From Tubiluchus corallicola (Eukaryota; Priapulida; Priapulimorpha; Priapulimorphida; Tubiluchidae), in assembly GCA_030141605.1 (NCBI GenBank), contig JAQGDQ010000105.1, forward strand, positions 310,001 to 374,000: DNA of 64,000 bases, in the 5' to 3' direction. A program made the translations under genes and the position numbers. Positions 39,601 through 51,784 of the stretch are shown here, one piece after another. Numbering within the stretch: position 1 is the first letter of the stretch; each line of letters opens with the position of its first letter. The notes beneath the pieces are model-generated. The model searched no databases. It worked only from the letters and a program-made list of their open reading frames with translations, and was not told the DNA's origin.

Positions 39601-41064
39601 TTCAAGAATGAGACCAAGGTGACTAAAGTGAACTTTTTTGTATAACGCCCCAGTTCATAATCCTAAAAGTCCACAAGTCCGCAGTTCCATTTGAACTGTA
39701 TCTAAGACTGGCTTTATCTTAGTTCACCCCGTGATAGATTACCTGGTATGATAGATGGCTCTAATGTCTTCTCTATACTCTTTCGAAATAGTTATTCGAG
39801 TACAAGTAGACAACAATGAAATTGCTCCATACCACATAGTTGCGGCTGAATATGTGATATGGCTTGCTACAAGTATATCACACGACTCAACTTCGTAATT
39901 GTTTTTTACCCTTGAATTAACCAGTTTAAACATAGGCGAACGGCTTTCTGGTCAACTCAGTTCAATCTGGTCGGATTTTCAGAGACATAGAATTACTAGA
40001 AGCAGGGCAATTCTGCAAACTTTGCAACTGGATAATGTGCAGCGGGCTATTTAAACGCTTGTGCCAGTAAAACTAAAACGACTAGGCACATGATCGCCTT
40101 CTCTCGTTCCCCGTTATCTTTTCATAAGTGAACAAACTATGATTGTCTTTTCCTTTCAGTCTTGAGAACCACTCAGGCATTTTCCATTTAGAACAAAATG
40201 TTATATACACATGATAAATAATAAAAGTGACTTAAGAGTTTTATGTGGCAGCCATTTCGAGACAAATTACGTCATATGTTGCTACAAAACCAAAACCATT
40301 GCAGAAATGGAAAAATCGTAATGGTCGTTTTCATCTTACATTCGTAGAAGTCCATAATCGAAATTGACAGCAGGTTCGCTAACTTCCGTATTTTTCAATT
40401 AGGCAAATGTAGCGGTCAGGCTTTATGTTCATTTTGAAATGAAGCCGTTTTTCACTTGAAATTTCACGTTGCAAAGGCCCGTGAACCGTTTGTCTTGATA
40501 GTTATCCACTGGTAACAACAATGCTACAGCGACACATGTAAGCCTAGTTATTAACGGATTATTACAGAAGGCCTTCGTGTAGGACTGTTACTGGGGCAGC
40601 AAGATCTTTTGTATAGGTACCATTTTCAGTGTGTGATAGGAAATTTTTGACAAATAATATATGAAACATCACAGGTATCACAAATATATAAATTTCCCCT
40701 TCATTTCTTGAAATGCCTGCCGTTTTTTATTGCCTTGCAGCCGCCATGTTTTCCTTTAGCTTCATCTGTCTTTCTTCTTTTTACTTTTAAGAGTGACATG
40801 CTCTATGACAATTTCCAACTTTAGCCTGTTTTCATGCAAATCCGAACCTTTGACAGTCACTGATTCACTATTTGTCGCTGATTGAAGGGCACGGGTAATG
40901 GAAATTACAAAAGCTATTTTTGAAAAATTTTTGGCAAAAGAGATTTACTCATAGCGTTAACTCTTTTACAGGCCAATCAATATCTGTATTTTGGGAGCGG
41001 AAGTAAAGATAAAATCAAAACAGTTTTTTAACCGCGAATTAACACATGTGCGAGCGAGTGAGCG

Positions 41065-41090
41065 CACACACACGCACGCACACACGCACG

Positions 41091-41142
<52 letters not shown>
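41065..41142. repeat. (CA)n dinucleotide repeat
   Basis: CACACACA with CACG and CAAA interruptions, 76 bases beyond the stop of the claudin-like gene on its 3' side, so probably inside its 3' UTR. Confidence 0.97.
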
Positions 41143-41143
<1 letters not shown>

Positions 41144-41218
41144 CCTAGTAAAACTACAGTAAAACTTATAAAATTCTTGGAAGAGAGTTGAAACCGGCAG
41201 CATTCTCCACTCATCGCC

Positions 41219-44200
41219 TTACAATCTGCCAAGCTGCATCGGTTCATTGGCGAGCGCCTCGTTTTCGTTATAGGCTCGTTCTCCTTTCCGCTTTTTTGAC
41301 AACAGTAAGAAGGCACTTCCATTGATAGCTACAATGCCAAAAGATATCCAAGCAAGGTAAAAAGAAAACCCGTATTTAACGTTCTTGATATTAAACTGGA
41401 ACTTGGTTGCTAGTGGATAAAGATCCTCTTGCGAAACAGAATTGATGAGGACCTCCAAGCAGATGAGTATGCAGGCAGCTGTAAAAAATGAAATGACCAG
41501 CATTGACGAGACTGCTGTTTTCCAAGAATTACAAGCTATATATAAAAACTGTGAAAAACTAAACTACAGTCAGCAGGCCTGTCTGTCAATTTAAATAAAG
41601 AGCTGAAGTCACGTCTTACTACCTTTTGCGAATTTGTCATTACGGGCTTATGTGTTGAGGCGATGGGAATGACTCAGTATACTGCTAAAAGCTAAATTGC
41701 TTTAGAAAGTCACCATCTCTTTTGTCTGTCAGAGGGAGGATATATTTCACTTCGTACCCTGTTTTATGATGCCAATATTTAGTTTTTATCGCGTTTAATT
41801 GAAGTGGTTCAAAAACCGTAAATATCTAAATTAGGTAATATCACTGTAAATAAAATAGCAATTTAAACAGCCAGTTGCGATTTGGAAGAAACTGTTCTAA
41901 TTTTTTTGCAGTGATCAGTGAGTTGAGACAAATAATAGATATTATATTTACTACAAGTTACGAATTGCACATCGCTTAGCCCACTTTGGCGCAACATAAT
42001 GTTCTTTATTGTCCATCCTTTTATATTTTGACCTACGGATGACACTGCACGGGAAAAACAACTTCCAGCCAGTTTATATAGACCAGAGTATGTATAGTTA
42101 CTGAGGTTAGGGCAACATTAGGGGCGTAGCTAAGGGGCCGGGTAGGGGCAATCCGCCCCGGGAGGCACTCTGAAAAGGGCGACATTTTGATCAGGGGCAA
42201 TGAAAAAGTTGATTCTGTCAGAAAGTAAAAAAGCAAAACACGTGACAATTTTCCACGAAAATGCTGCTTACAGGGCTTGTGAAGTAATTAATATCGTTGT
42301 ATTATTTGTAACGTAGTTTGTTTTTGCTTTCAAACTGTCTGGGCAGAACATGTTTTGAGTTAACTACAGAAGATATTTATGGTCACGCTTGTAGCCGCAA
42401 ACTTATCACATAATATTTACATAAAATTTCGAGCGCTTTTTAACGGTGAATTTTCGCTGGCGTGTAATGCTGATTACAATTATATTGTCATTATTTGCGT
42501 AATGACAATTGTGATTCAATGGATTCTTCGCTCACCAACATAGTTTAAGAGTTTTTTAATATCTTCATCAGAATGTGAATTAAAATATCTTCGTTTAGCA
42601 TAATTATTTGCGAATCTATTAACTAATTTACGAACAATAATCAAAGCTTCATCTTTGGAATATTTTGACAACATATAAACTTTTACTTTACTTCAATCAA
42701 CTTTTACGATATTCAAAATTCACCGTTAAAGGGAAAAAACAAGTCACTCAGTACGTTGAGGTTATTTTTTACTGTTATCTCTTAAACTTAGAAAAATATG
42801 ACAAAGAAATTTGCAAAAAAATTGTCAATAAAGCTTAAATTTAAAATATACTATCTCTGAATAAAATTTTCAGCCAAGGTGGTTGGTGCCGTTCACTTGA
42901 AAATTATGACGTAACAAGGAGATTTCGTGATATTTTCTAAGCGCATCGTAGCTTTCTGTAAGTGACAAACTAATTCAAACTTCAGCAGCTTAGCTAATGT
43001 TCACGCAAAATTATTAACAAAATAGTTATTTCTATTAAAAGGTAGCGCTCTACTTTTCCTCAGGACGAATGACGTCATTGGAAGAAGAATGGGCATTGAA
43101 AATGGGAGCGCCCAAGCGGGAAATGATAGCGAGTTTTAAAGCGATTTTACTAATTACTAAATCTTTCTAACATTTTTGCGAGCATTGAAATAAGCCTAAC
43201 TTCCCAGAAGGCTTGGCCTTTCCTTTAAACATGGCGACGTCTTAAAAGACACTCCAACATGGTCTTCAACTGCCATTATAATGCTCTTTTTTGCGCTAAC
43301 ATTTGAAGAACCTTAGAGCATTATAGGGTGAATTTACTTCTTGACAAACTAATTTTTATATTTTTTTCAGTAATACTTTATTATTTTATTAATTTATCTC
43401 CGCAACTGCGAGGTAACACTGTTGAATTTTCAAAACAAATTTTCCTACGTAAAGATTTCCATTTTGGACGCAAACTCAAGTGCCGCACCGGGCGCCACAA
43501 GTTCTCGCTACGCCACTGGGCAACAGTTGCTGTTTTCATTCAGGGTTAAGCAACAACAACTTGCAAGCAAAAACATGGGATCAGCCCATTAAGTAACCTT
43601 TAAGAACACATCAGCCATGTAAACAAAAACCTTTTAAACTGAAAAAAGTATTTGGATAATACATATATACGAATGAATGACTAATCAACTTTGACGATAA
43701 CTTAAACAATATAAAAATGACCTGTGGGTCATTTCATGAGATGCTGTTGTTTTACTTTTCAAACTTGCTAGTTTTCGCCAGCGTATTACAAATGAGAACT
43801 TATTAACACTTTTAAAATAAGCTGTGAAATTTACCTGAAATAAGATATACGCAACCCGCTACACGTTTGTACATATATCTGCTCTGTCGAAAACTATACA
43901 TAGCAAATCCAATCGCCATTACTATTAGCACTAAACCAATGATAGCCAGTGCAGACTCAGTTCTTGGAAAATCTGAAAAGCATTAAAATCATTATTATTA
44001 AGAATTCGAAATCGTCTTTGATATGAAACACATTAAATAAAAAATACACAGATTAGAGCTGAATTAATTGAAGCGTTAACAAAAGGTTTGGTAACGACTA
44101 ATAAACTTTCAAGAGACGTTTAAGTTGGCTTATAGAGTAACCGAAACAATTGTCTGGAAATTTTAATAAATGTGGTAATAAAATTACAGTCTTTATTGTT

Positions 44201-47200
44201 ACTGCAATAAAGTTCATCTTGCGTAGTTGATATTTTTACCGTACGGATGCATACATAGAGGTCGTGTTATACTACTTGATTTTAATCTTACAAACAGATA
44301 TACTTAATACAGCAGAGTCAAGAGTGAATCACAAAATTTGTTTCCAGTATCCATAAATTAGATGGTCCAGACTTATCCTACCAACCTTTCACCCACTACA
44401 CATTAGAGGCCCCTCTTTCAGAAAACTAAATCATACTGAAGAGCCTTAAATACTTCTCTGCACTAAATCACGGAAATATTATATATAAAATAAAATGTAC
44501 ACATTAAGTTCCAAAAAAAGTAACACAAGTACACAAAATAAATTAAGACAAACAATTCTTGGTCCTGTATTAAATCCCTATTCGGGTAATCCACTGCAAA
44601 ATGGTCACACGAATGACCTCTGACCCCAGAACCACTGATACTTCTGACTCAGGCATGCTGCATTACAGCAACCTGTGCAATAACACCACCTAGAAGACAT
44701 GGTGATTTCGTATGTATATTTCACATATTGGCCTATATTAAGTGAGTAAAAATTACGTGCACCTGTTTCAAGGAATTAATTCACTAACCTGTATTTAAAT
44801 CGGCGTTTTCATCAGGTTCCGACACGTCCTCTCGTTTGTTGCTTTTAGAAAAGTCTTTCTTGGTGCAAATTACTTCTGTAAATGGTAATCTCTTTATTAA
44901 ATGCTGCAGATAAAATGCGGTTACGTCTCCGACAGCTTTACCTTCCATTAAACTACATTTTTTGGAAAAAATTGGTCTTACGGTGTCCTATACATCATTA
45001 ACATTAAAACCAAACATTAGCAATAACATTAACGTTAATAGTAGCACCAATGCAAAGTTCACATGTTAGCGGATTTTTGATGCTCATATTACTAACACTG
45101 CAATGGGGCCCGGACGGAGCCCCGGAAACTAAACATATCCATGCATTTTGGATGTTTTATGGGGTCTCATTTAGAAACTAAAATCAAGAAATTCAAACTA
45201 CTATGTAGTACAAATTCTTGGCTTTAGACTCCATGATTAGCTGTTTTGGTAATTGCAAATACAACTGTAATTATTGTATATAATATCGAACTTATTTATT
45301 TAGCATATATGTGCCCTACAATTGGAAGGTTTAATTTGGAATGTACATCATGTATTTTCTAAATAAAAGATTTATAATAATAAAGACTCCAAAGAAACCC
45401 TAAAAGTGTAAAACTTACAAAAGTGCAAGCAGTGTACATCAGTTTTTGGAGTTTCTTCCCAGTACATTTCTCGCATTTTCTGAGGTCTCTGGGGATCAAT
45501 TTAGCAATAAATTATTAAGCACTGTGTTATGTGACTTAAATACTTGTTTTGCAGCATTTGCCGTTGTAGCTAAAATTGGGCGAAAAATATAGACAGAGTG
45601 AAATAATGAATCTATGGTTGAGACTACGGGCCAAATCAGGAGTGGTGGTAACCCCAAGTCCATGCCTATCGCAGTTATATCAATTTTAGTTGTGATACGG
45701 TCTAGATAAAGAGACTAAATTCACCACCTCTCGCGTGAAAAGCGAGTACTTTACTGTTTTAAGTTATTTCTATTTTTTTTGTATTATATCTGGGTTATGC
45801 TTGTATAGGTTTTACACGTCAAATGTAGACCTACGTTAAGTCAAATGTAGATTTAGGTAATTCAAATGTGTCTTGGTAACTCAAATGTAGACTTAGGCAG
45901 TTCAAATGTGTTAACAATGGTTTTCAACAAATCTTAAGCGTTTTTGGTAAGTCAAATGTAGACACATGTCAAGTCAAATATCCTATGTCTACATTTGACT
46001 TACCTAAGTCACATTTGAGTTACCAAAACGCATTCGAAATTCCTATGTCTACATTTAACTCACCTAAGTCACATTTGCACTTTCCTGTGTCTACATTTGA
46101 CGTGTAAAACCTATATTATTTGTTATTTATTTCTATTATAATACATGTAGTGCTTAGTCCTTGTCCATCTTTCTCCTTAAACAACGAAAATAAAGAAACA
46201 CGTAAAAGTGGTAAGTGTATTTCCCAGAAGCTTTTTGTTCCGCCATTTTTAAAATACCTAGAACATTAAATTGCATTGCATAACATTACAGCCTTCGCGT
46301 TATCCCCGACGTGTATTAATAATACACATTTGCTAGTTAAACATTCTATTTCTCATTGGTAATTTATGAAAGCAATTACTTAGCAGCCTTAGTAAATGAA
46401 CTGCTGGTACAGGGATTAAAACACGAGAGAATTTTGTGGAGAGGCAACGTATATACTGACTCAATAATTTAATAACAGATTAAAATCGATGTTGTTGTGC
46501 GTCACGCCATGGTCCCATTTTGTACAGCAACATTATTTTATTTCATCAAAAGCGTTATTAAACATGCGTGCTGGTCGCACAATGAATTATAGACAAACAA
46601 ACGCAAGAAATTGCTTTAACTGTAGCGGCTTAAAAAACCTGTACTGAGTATCGAAACATCAAGCCTAGGTATTACGCTCTCTATACGTAACAGGCTCCAC
46701 AGGGCCACCAGAAGCAGTATTTTCACATAATCTCAGTTAAGTACCGGCAAGGAGCAGGCAGCACTAACTGCAGTATAAAGAATTACTACCCAGCCAGACT
46801 CAAGCTGCGAAGCTTAACTAGAAAGCGATTATCCACAAATTGCTTTCAGGGAATGGAATTATAATAGGCGCGGGATCTGCCGCTAGGCGGCGCTATGCAT
46901 TTTGCACGAAGTCTTATTGACGATTAACCATTAGCTTTCACACGGTGGAGGATCGATTCGTGAGATTAATTAAAGGGCTTCTGACATGTTGTAGCCTCCT
47001 CACGTTGAAAAGGTGCACTCACAACTGGACAGCTAAACCCAATGAGCTCGATTATTTTATTTGTCCTACTTAACTGCAACCACTTTCGACGTAGCCCACG
47101 ACATATCTTGCTTGAAAGCGTATAGTCCACAATAAACAATGCATTTTTTATACATTGAAGTAAAAAAATTATTACTGTATATATTTGCAACTATTCTCTT

Positions 47201-47803
47201 TTGTTATTTAGGGTCTTTTTATGATCTTGACCAAATGCCTCTTTGTCATGCCGTGCCAGTCTCTATGGCAACCATGATGGCAGGTAACAATTTCATTTCC
47301 TGATGCTACACCTGGCACTAAAGCTTGTGTGTGGTATAGGTTTATATTTTTAGCCGTAAATTGTACCATTTTTATCTTTATTGTATAAATACAATTGTGT
47401 ACGTACATTTTACTTTGTGCCAGATAAATAATGCAAATGCAATATAATGTAAGTGTTTTCGATTTCTACTAGCGATAATCTTGTTATATTCACAATACTA
47501 TATTTTTAAGTATTGCCCAAAAATTGTGCAAATATTTTGAATTCCGTATTATAATTGTTGTTGTATAAAACGTTTTGTGTATGCTCCTTATTTACCCATG
47601 CAAAACTGGAAAAGTAAAACTGTTATAAAGTACTAAGTAGTGATCTGCTAGCTCCTAACCTACCACAAAGATATCTAACTCTAAAATCATAGTTGGGCCA
47701 CATTATGCTATTTGCAGGGTACGTGAATAAAATCATACGAGCGATAGGGAGAGAGAGATAGAGAGAAAGAGAAAGAGAGAGGGGAAAGAGAGAGAAAGAT
47801 AAA

Positions 47804-47862
<59 letters not shown>

Positions 47863-50800
47863 AGAGAATTGAGAACTAAATTGAATGAAAGACTATGATA
47901 TATAAATCGATTTGTAGGTTAGTTAAATCACTAAAACTCTAATGTAACAGTGATTGATAGACAGCATAATGTGAAACCAATGACATATTAGCAACAGCGT
48001 CATCACGTTTTACAACCTAATAAATTCTTCATTTAATTTGCTTTCAATTATAGTTCAATTCCCTTAAGTACAGTTTTCCATGACACATGTTAGCTGCACA
48101 TGAAACAGACTGCATGCGTGTATTATTCCAACTGCAAAAACCTACTTTGCTAAATAATGCTAACAAAAACAGTTCTACACCCCCTCGGTATTGGACTATT
48201 TTTACAGATACTGACTGCCGACTTGGAAAACTTCCACGGCTTCATCCATGGCGATTAGTTTGTGTACCTTTCAGTTAAAACGTCCCGAGTTTCAGATTTC
48301 TCAAGAGAGGCTCGCTTAAATGTCTGTAGATGATACTTGAAGATGAAACATAAGCAATAATTGCGTGACAGGGCCAATAAGATGAACACAAGCGTAATTT
48401 TGCCAGCTGTAACCGACTCTAGGTCCGACAAGAGGCCTTAAGCTATAAACAATGTGAGCAGACTGGGCTGTACATTATCCGCATTTACGGCACGTTTAAT
48501 TTAAATGAGTGAAAGTTTAATTACATTAGTGTCAAATGAATTAGTATGAACGGAATCTAATTATTACAACACCAGAAACTGTAACGTAAATATAGTAGAC
48601 ATCATTTTGCCTTGTGTGATGCGCTTTTAGTAAACCATTCTGTCCTTCATAATTAAATAATGTGCAGATTTGACCCAAATACTCGTCCTGAAAAGCTTGA
48701 TAGTCAAGCCATAGTTGTCTACCCCAGCAAAATAAGGACGGTTTCCTGCTTGCTTCCTGAATTCACGCTTCAAATTCTTAACAGACGTAGTGCTGACAAG
48801 CCACTGACATAGGAATAATGAATATATTCGTTGAACTGTCTGATGTGTTTACTTCTTTTGAACCAAATTCGTTCGATATTTTGCCAGACAATTTTTTGGA
48901 GATTTTGGGTCTTCAGACTTGTGGTTACAGTTATGCTCTTACTTAGAAATTCTTGTTTCTTTAACTTGCACTTTGACGATGACGAATATTACTTGTCGAA
49001 TCACAGGTATAAGGATGTTTAGATTGTTTACAGCTTTTTGGCCGTCGTCTTCGCAGCCATACTTCCACATTATTGCTAATATTTGTCTCACGTTCTTCCA
49101 CTATCCAGAAAACATGGATTATTTGGTGTTGACGCATGGCTACAGAGACATGACCCTTTTCAGTTTCGTTTTTTTGTTCTTGGTTGTCAGTTTGGATATT
49201 ACGTTGAACCTTATTGGCGTTATATTTTTGTAATTATTCTCTTGAAATAGTTTTACAATATAATAGGTTAACAGATCGAAGAAAAAATATTCATTTAATT
49301 AATGTTACGCTAGTCTTATTGGGTCACGCTAGATCTTCGATGACGTCAAACTTCGTGGCCCTGACATTCTCGAGAACTTGGAGAATTCGATACTGCGGGA
49401 TTCGCAAATATTTACAAAAAAAGTTTCCGACCGATTTCAAACAAGGAATCGCTCAAATTGCATCACATCTAGCCTTAGCCGCCGCTGACTTTAACCGCGC
49501 ATAAATAATAAAACAGTCTCAAGAAAATCGCCAGGGATTAAGGATTACAGTAAAAGTATTTGCAGATTTACCGGAAATGAGATCTCCGGACCAGCTGATA
49601 GCAGAGAAACTTCGAATCTACTGCCACTAAAACAGAATGAAAACGAAGAATATTTTGTTATTTGCTGCTATTTCCAGATAACATAGAATTAGTATTTTGT
49701 GTGCAGCAGTCACGCTCTTTGTTCGAATCCCAATATTTCTAGGATTACTTTTCCGTAAAACGTTGTCTCTTTTCGTAACCAAGATGTCCCCGGTCAGAGG
49801 ATAATACACGTAATTATTTCTCCTACAAAACCCTAAGCCCAATGATGATAGTTCGAAATGGTAATTTTGTGGAGCGTAAAACATACAAGCGGAAATTTTC
49901 ACCATTTAACAATCATATGTAGGACAAATCTACTGCAACAACATTCTATTTATAAGCACTCAGGGCCAGGCGAGCTGAAACTCTAAAATATGTTGTTTAT
50001 TCTAACATTTTTCCGCAGTCGTGTAGCTAAGATGAGGCATAATTAAAGAAGAGGGTGTAAATCATTTTCAATGTGACGACATGTTGGTGCACGTGCTACC
50101 ACTTACTTAAATTACATTCTTTCTACCCACTGCATTAAAACAATTTACGATCAACAGAATAATGTTCTACGAAACAGTTCCAGAATCACAGCAATTAGCT
50201 GGTCAACAGTAATCAAACGTGATAATCATTATCGCACCAAAATGCATATTTGCGGTTTGTTTTCTGCCTACGTCACTTTTGTCAAAGCGCATTGCAGGCC
50301 ACTTTTTCCATTGCAGCCTGATGTAAGGGGTGAAGACCTGCTGAAAATGTGATATAATTAGAATGATGGCACGCGGTAGTACAGCCCCCCTCTGACAATA
50401 GATCACTATCAACAAAAAATATTTTGACTGATCTTGTAACTTTGGCCTTTGACGTCCTGATCCAAAAAGCCAGGCTTCGCAGGACTCGCCTAGACCTGTC
50501 ATTGTGTCAGGTTTGGTAATTATAGATTCGCCCGTGCAACATACATAATACACATAACACACGAACTCGACCAAGGCCAGTTCACACTGAGGACGCGCGG
50601 CGAATTTCCTCGATGAAAAATTCTTTGCGGCGTTCTTGACGAAAATGGAGCACATTACTTTCTAAGGCGCATTTCACACAAACGCCTCGTGAGAAATTTC
50701 TACCAAGCTTCTCACGAGGAGTTTTGCGCTTGGTAGAGATACTGCATGTTCCATTTTCGTGAGACTTCCTCCGGAATTCACATTAACTGCTTAACTACTT

Positions 50801-51784
50801 CTTTCTTGTTTAGCGAACATAAGCCAGCACAAAATTATGCCTTTAATCCACCTTTTATCGTATAGACGATTTTTGATTTTATTAATGCAATAGGCCTAGT
50901 CGTGAAAACGAAGCTAACATTCGTGAAAACAAACAAATAACACGTAAATATAATTATATATAGACCTATATATTCTCAATGTGAAGTGGTTAGTAGGTAC
51001 TTTGAAAATAAGCAATTGATAAATGCATTAATTACAATTTCTGTAAATTCCAATCTGTAAATGCAATGTGAATACTGGTCTAGCTAGACGCGCGTAAAAA
51101 CCGGGCGGTTTCTGTGTGAAGTGAACTTTCTTGCTTCCTTTCTTTCTTTCATTGTAGAAAAAAAATGCAAGTTTTCTGAAAATTTTCTGACAGCCATTCT
51201 GTGTCCTCCGTGTGAAAAGGGCCTAAGCGCCCTAGCCAAGCTCCGACTAATGTCGGAGTGGGTAATTATATATAAAGTGCTCGTTGGTGACGCACGTAGT
51301 TATACCATCCTGAATAGTCATAGTCATACCCACGCCATCTATATCCCCGAAAGCCTGAATACGTGTTATTTGTATAAAAACTAAACTACATAACAAGAGC
51401 AATGCTGAATATCGTAGAAAATCTGCCCAACTTACCCAACGGGCCCAATAAATATTTTCATCTGACACTTGCAAGCTGTTTTGCAGCTGCATCGCAGGAA
51501 GAATTTAACCAACAAAAAAACGAATGTTATTTCAACTTACCCACTACTTCGGCTCCAGTAGAATTGACATAAATTGTTTTACAATGTTTCCACAATCCCG
51601 AATGTGTCTCCATGTCATAGTGAGTTCTACTACTGCTAACATTATGTGCAAAATCCTGTACATCTATGTATAACCAATAGGGTGTGCTGACGGCGACAAT
51701 CAAGAGACACAGGCTGAACATGGACAGTCCGGTAAGTACCAACAGGATTTTCTTCTCCCTCTCGTACCCCAAGTCGATGGCCAT
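41219..51784 (-). CDS. Claudin-superfamily four-span membrane protein, CACNG/PMP22-like (complete, 4 exons)
   Basis: Assembled on the minus strand: exon 1 51784-51541, exon 2 44875-44789, exon 3 43972-43835, exon 4 41478-41219 (stop TAA). All junctions are GT-AG and phase 1; total 729 bases, 242 residues. Start ATG 51784-51782 follows GGAAGA. Layout: short cytosolic N-terminus; TM1 about 13-37 ending TPYW; first extracellular loop with the family signature GLWKHC (63-68) and a second Cys at 85, the expected disulfide pair; sequons at N48 and N74; a charged stretch KSNKREDVSEPDEN before TM2 (118-138); TM3 about 148-170; TM4 FSFYLAWISFGIVAINGSAF; basic tail SKKRKGERAY. Claudin-domain proteins form junctions or are auxiliary subunits of calcium channels and AMPA receptors. 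Which role applies here cannot be told. The tail lacks a TTPV-type PDZ ligand. Intron 1 is 6.7 kb and holds two MITEs. Confidence 0.88.
42439..42730. repeat. 292-base cassette bounded by a perfect 16-base inverted repeat
   Basis: TTTAACGGTGAATTTT at 42439-42454 and its exact inverse at 42715-42730. Inside lies a 9-base stem hairpin TTGTCATTA/TAATGACAA (42486-42509) and a 52-codon minus-strand open frame. It is nested in the 1.4 kb element. Confidence 0.7.
42516..42674 (-). CDS. Small open frame of unknown function inside the inverted-repeat cassette
   Basis: ATG 42674-42672 to TGA 42518-42516, 52 residues, beginning MLSKYSKDEALIIVRKLVNR and ending NYVGERRIH. It looks helical and basic and is not low complexity. 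An in-frame stop precedes the ATG by six codons. I do not recognise it. It could be a transposase leftover, a cryptic exon or chance. Confidence 0.2.
   Translation of the reverse strand: MLSKYSKDEALIIVRKLVNRFANNYAKRRYFNSHSDEDIKKLLNYVGERRIH
45183..45226. repeat. Short palindromic hairpin
   Basis: CAAGAAATTCAAACTAC and GTAGTACAAATTCTTG are near-perfect inverse copies around TAT. In intron 1 of the claudin-like gene; the origin is not clear. Confidence 0.5.
45804..46115. mobile_element. Foldback MITE with long perfect terminal inverted repeats
   Basis: The left end TATAGGTTTTACACGTCAAA... and right end ...ATTTGACGTGTAAAACCTATA are perfect inverse copies over 27 bases each. The interior is built of inverted variants of the motif TCAAATGTAGAC, so most of the 312 bases can fold back. 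The ends can be read as a TA target duplication with TIR starting TAGGTTTTACACG, as in Tc1/mariner-type MITEs; that is inference. In intron 1 of the claudin-like gene. Confidence 0.85.
47744..47868. repeat. (GA)n dinucleotide repeat
   Basis: GAGAGA with AAAG interruptions, pure from about 47810 to 47853, in intron 1 of the claudin-like gene. Confidence 0.97.
50574..51224 (-). mobile_element. MITE copy 1 (GGCC...TTCACA termini)
   Basis: Left end AAGGCCAGTTCACACTGAGG and right end CCTCCGTGTGAAAAGGGCCT are inverse copies. It is homologous along both subterminal regions to 58622-59243 in opposite orientation: for example GGCGTTCTTGACGAAAATGG here against the inverse of CCATTTTGGTGAGGAATGCC there. 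Length 651. The termini resemble PIF/Harbinger ends (inference); no transposase frame. In intron 1 of the claudin-like gene, 317 bases from exon 1. Confidence 0.75.

Larger units (their letters stand above)
35351..41218. other. Convergent spacer between SLC6 copy 3 and the claudin-like gene
   Basis: AT-rich, with a short inverted repeat and a CA repeat. Frames of 60-90 codons show no family marks. Presumably holds both 3' UTRs. Confidence 0.6.
42120..43518. mobile_element. Candidate 1.4 kb DNA transposon with terminal inverted repeats
   Basis: Left end AGGGGCGTAGCTAAG (42120) and right end CTCGCTACGCCACT (43505-43518) are inverse copies with two or three differences. GC-rich subterminal GCCCGG and GGCACT blocks follow at both ends. 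It sits in intron 3 of the claudin-like gene. No transposase is readable, so it is non-autonomous. The superfamily cannot be assigned from what I see, and no clear target duplication was found. Confidence 0.5.

Noticed and set aside
48831-49233. Hydrophobic overlapping frames in intron 1 of the claudin-like gene
   Set aside because: Opposite strand, no family signature; hydrophobicity follows from T-rich sequence.
50203-50655. 150-residue minus-strand frame
   Set aside because: Crosses the border of MITE copy 1 and reads partly through its end; no conserved domain visible.
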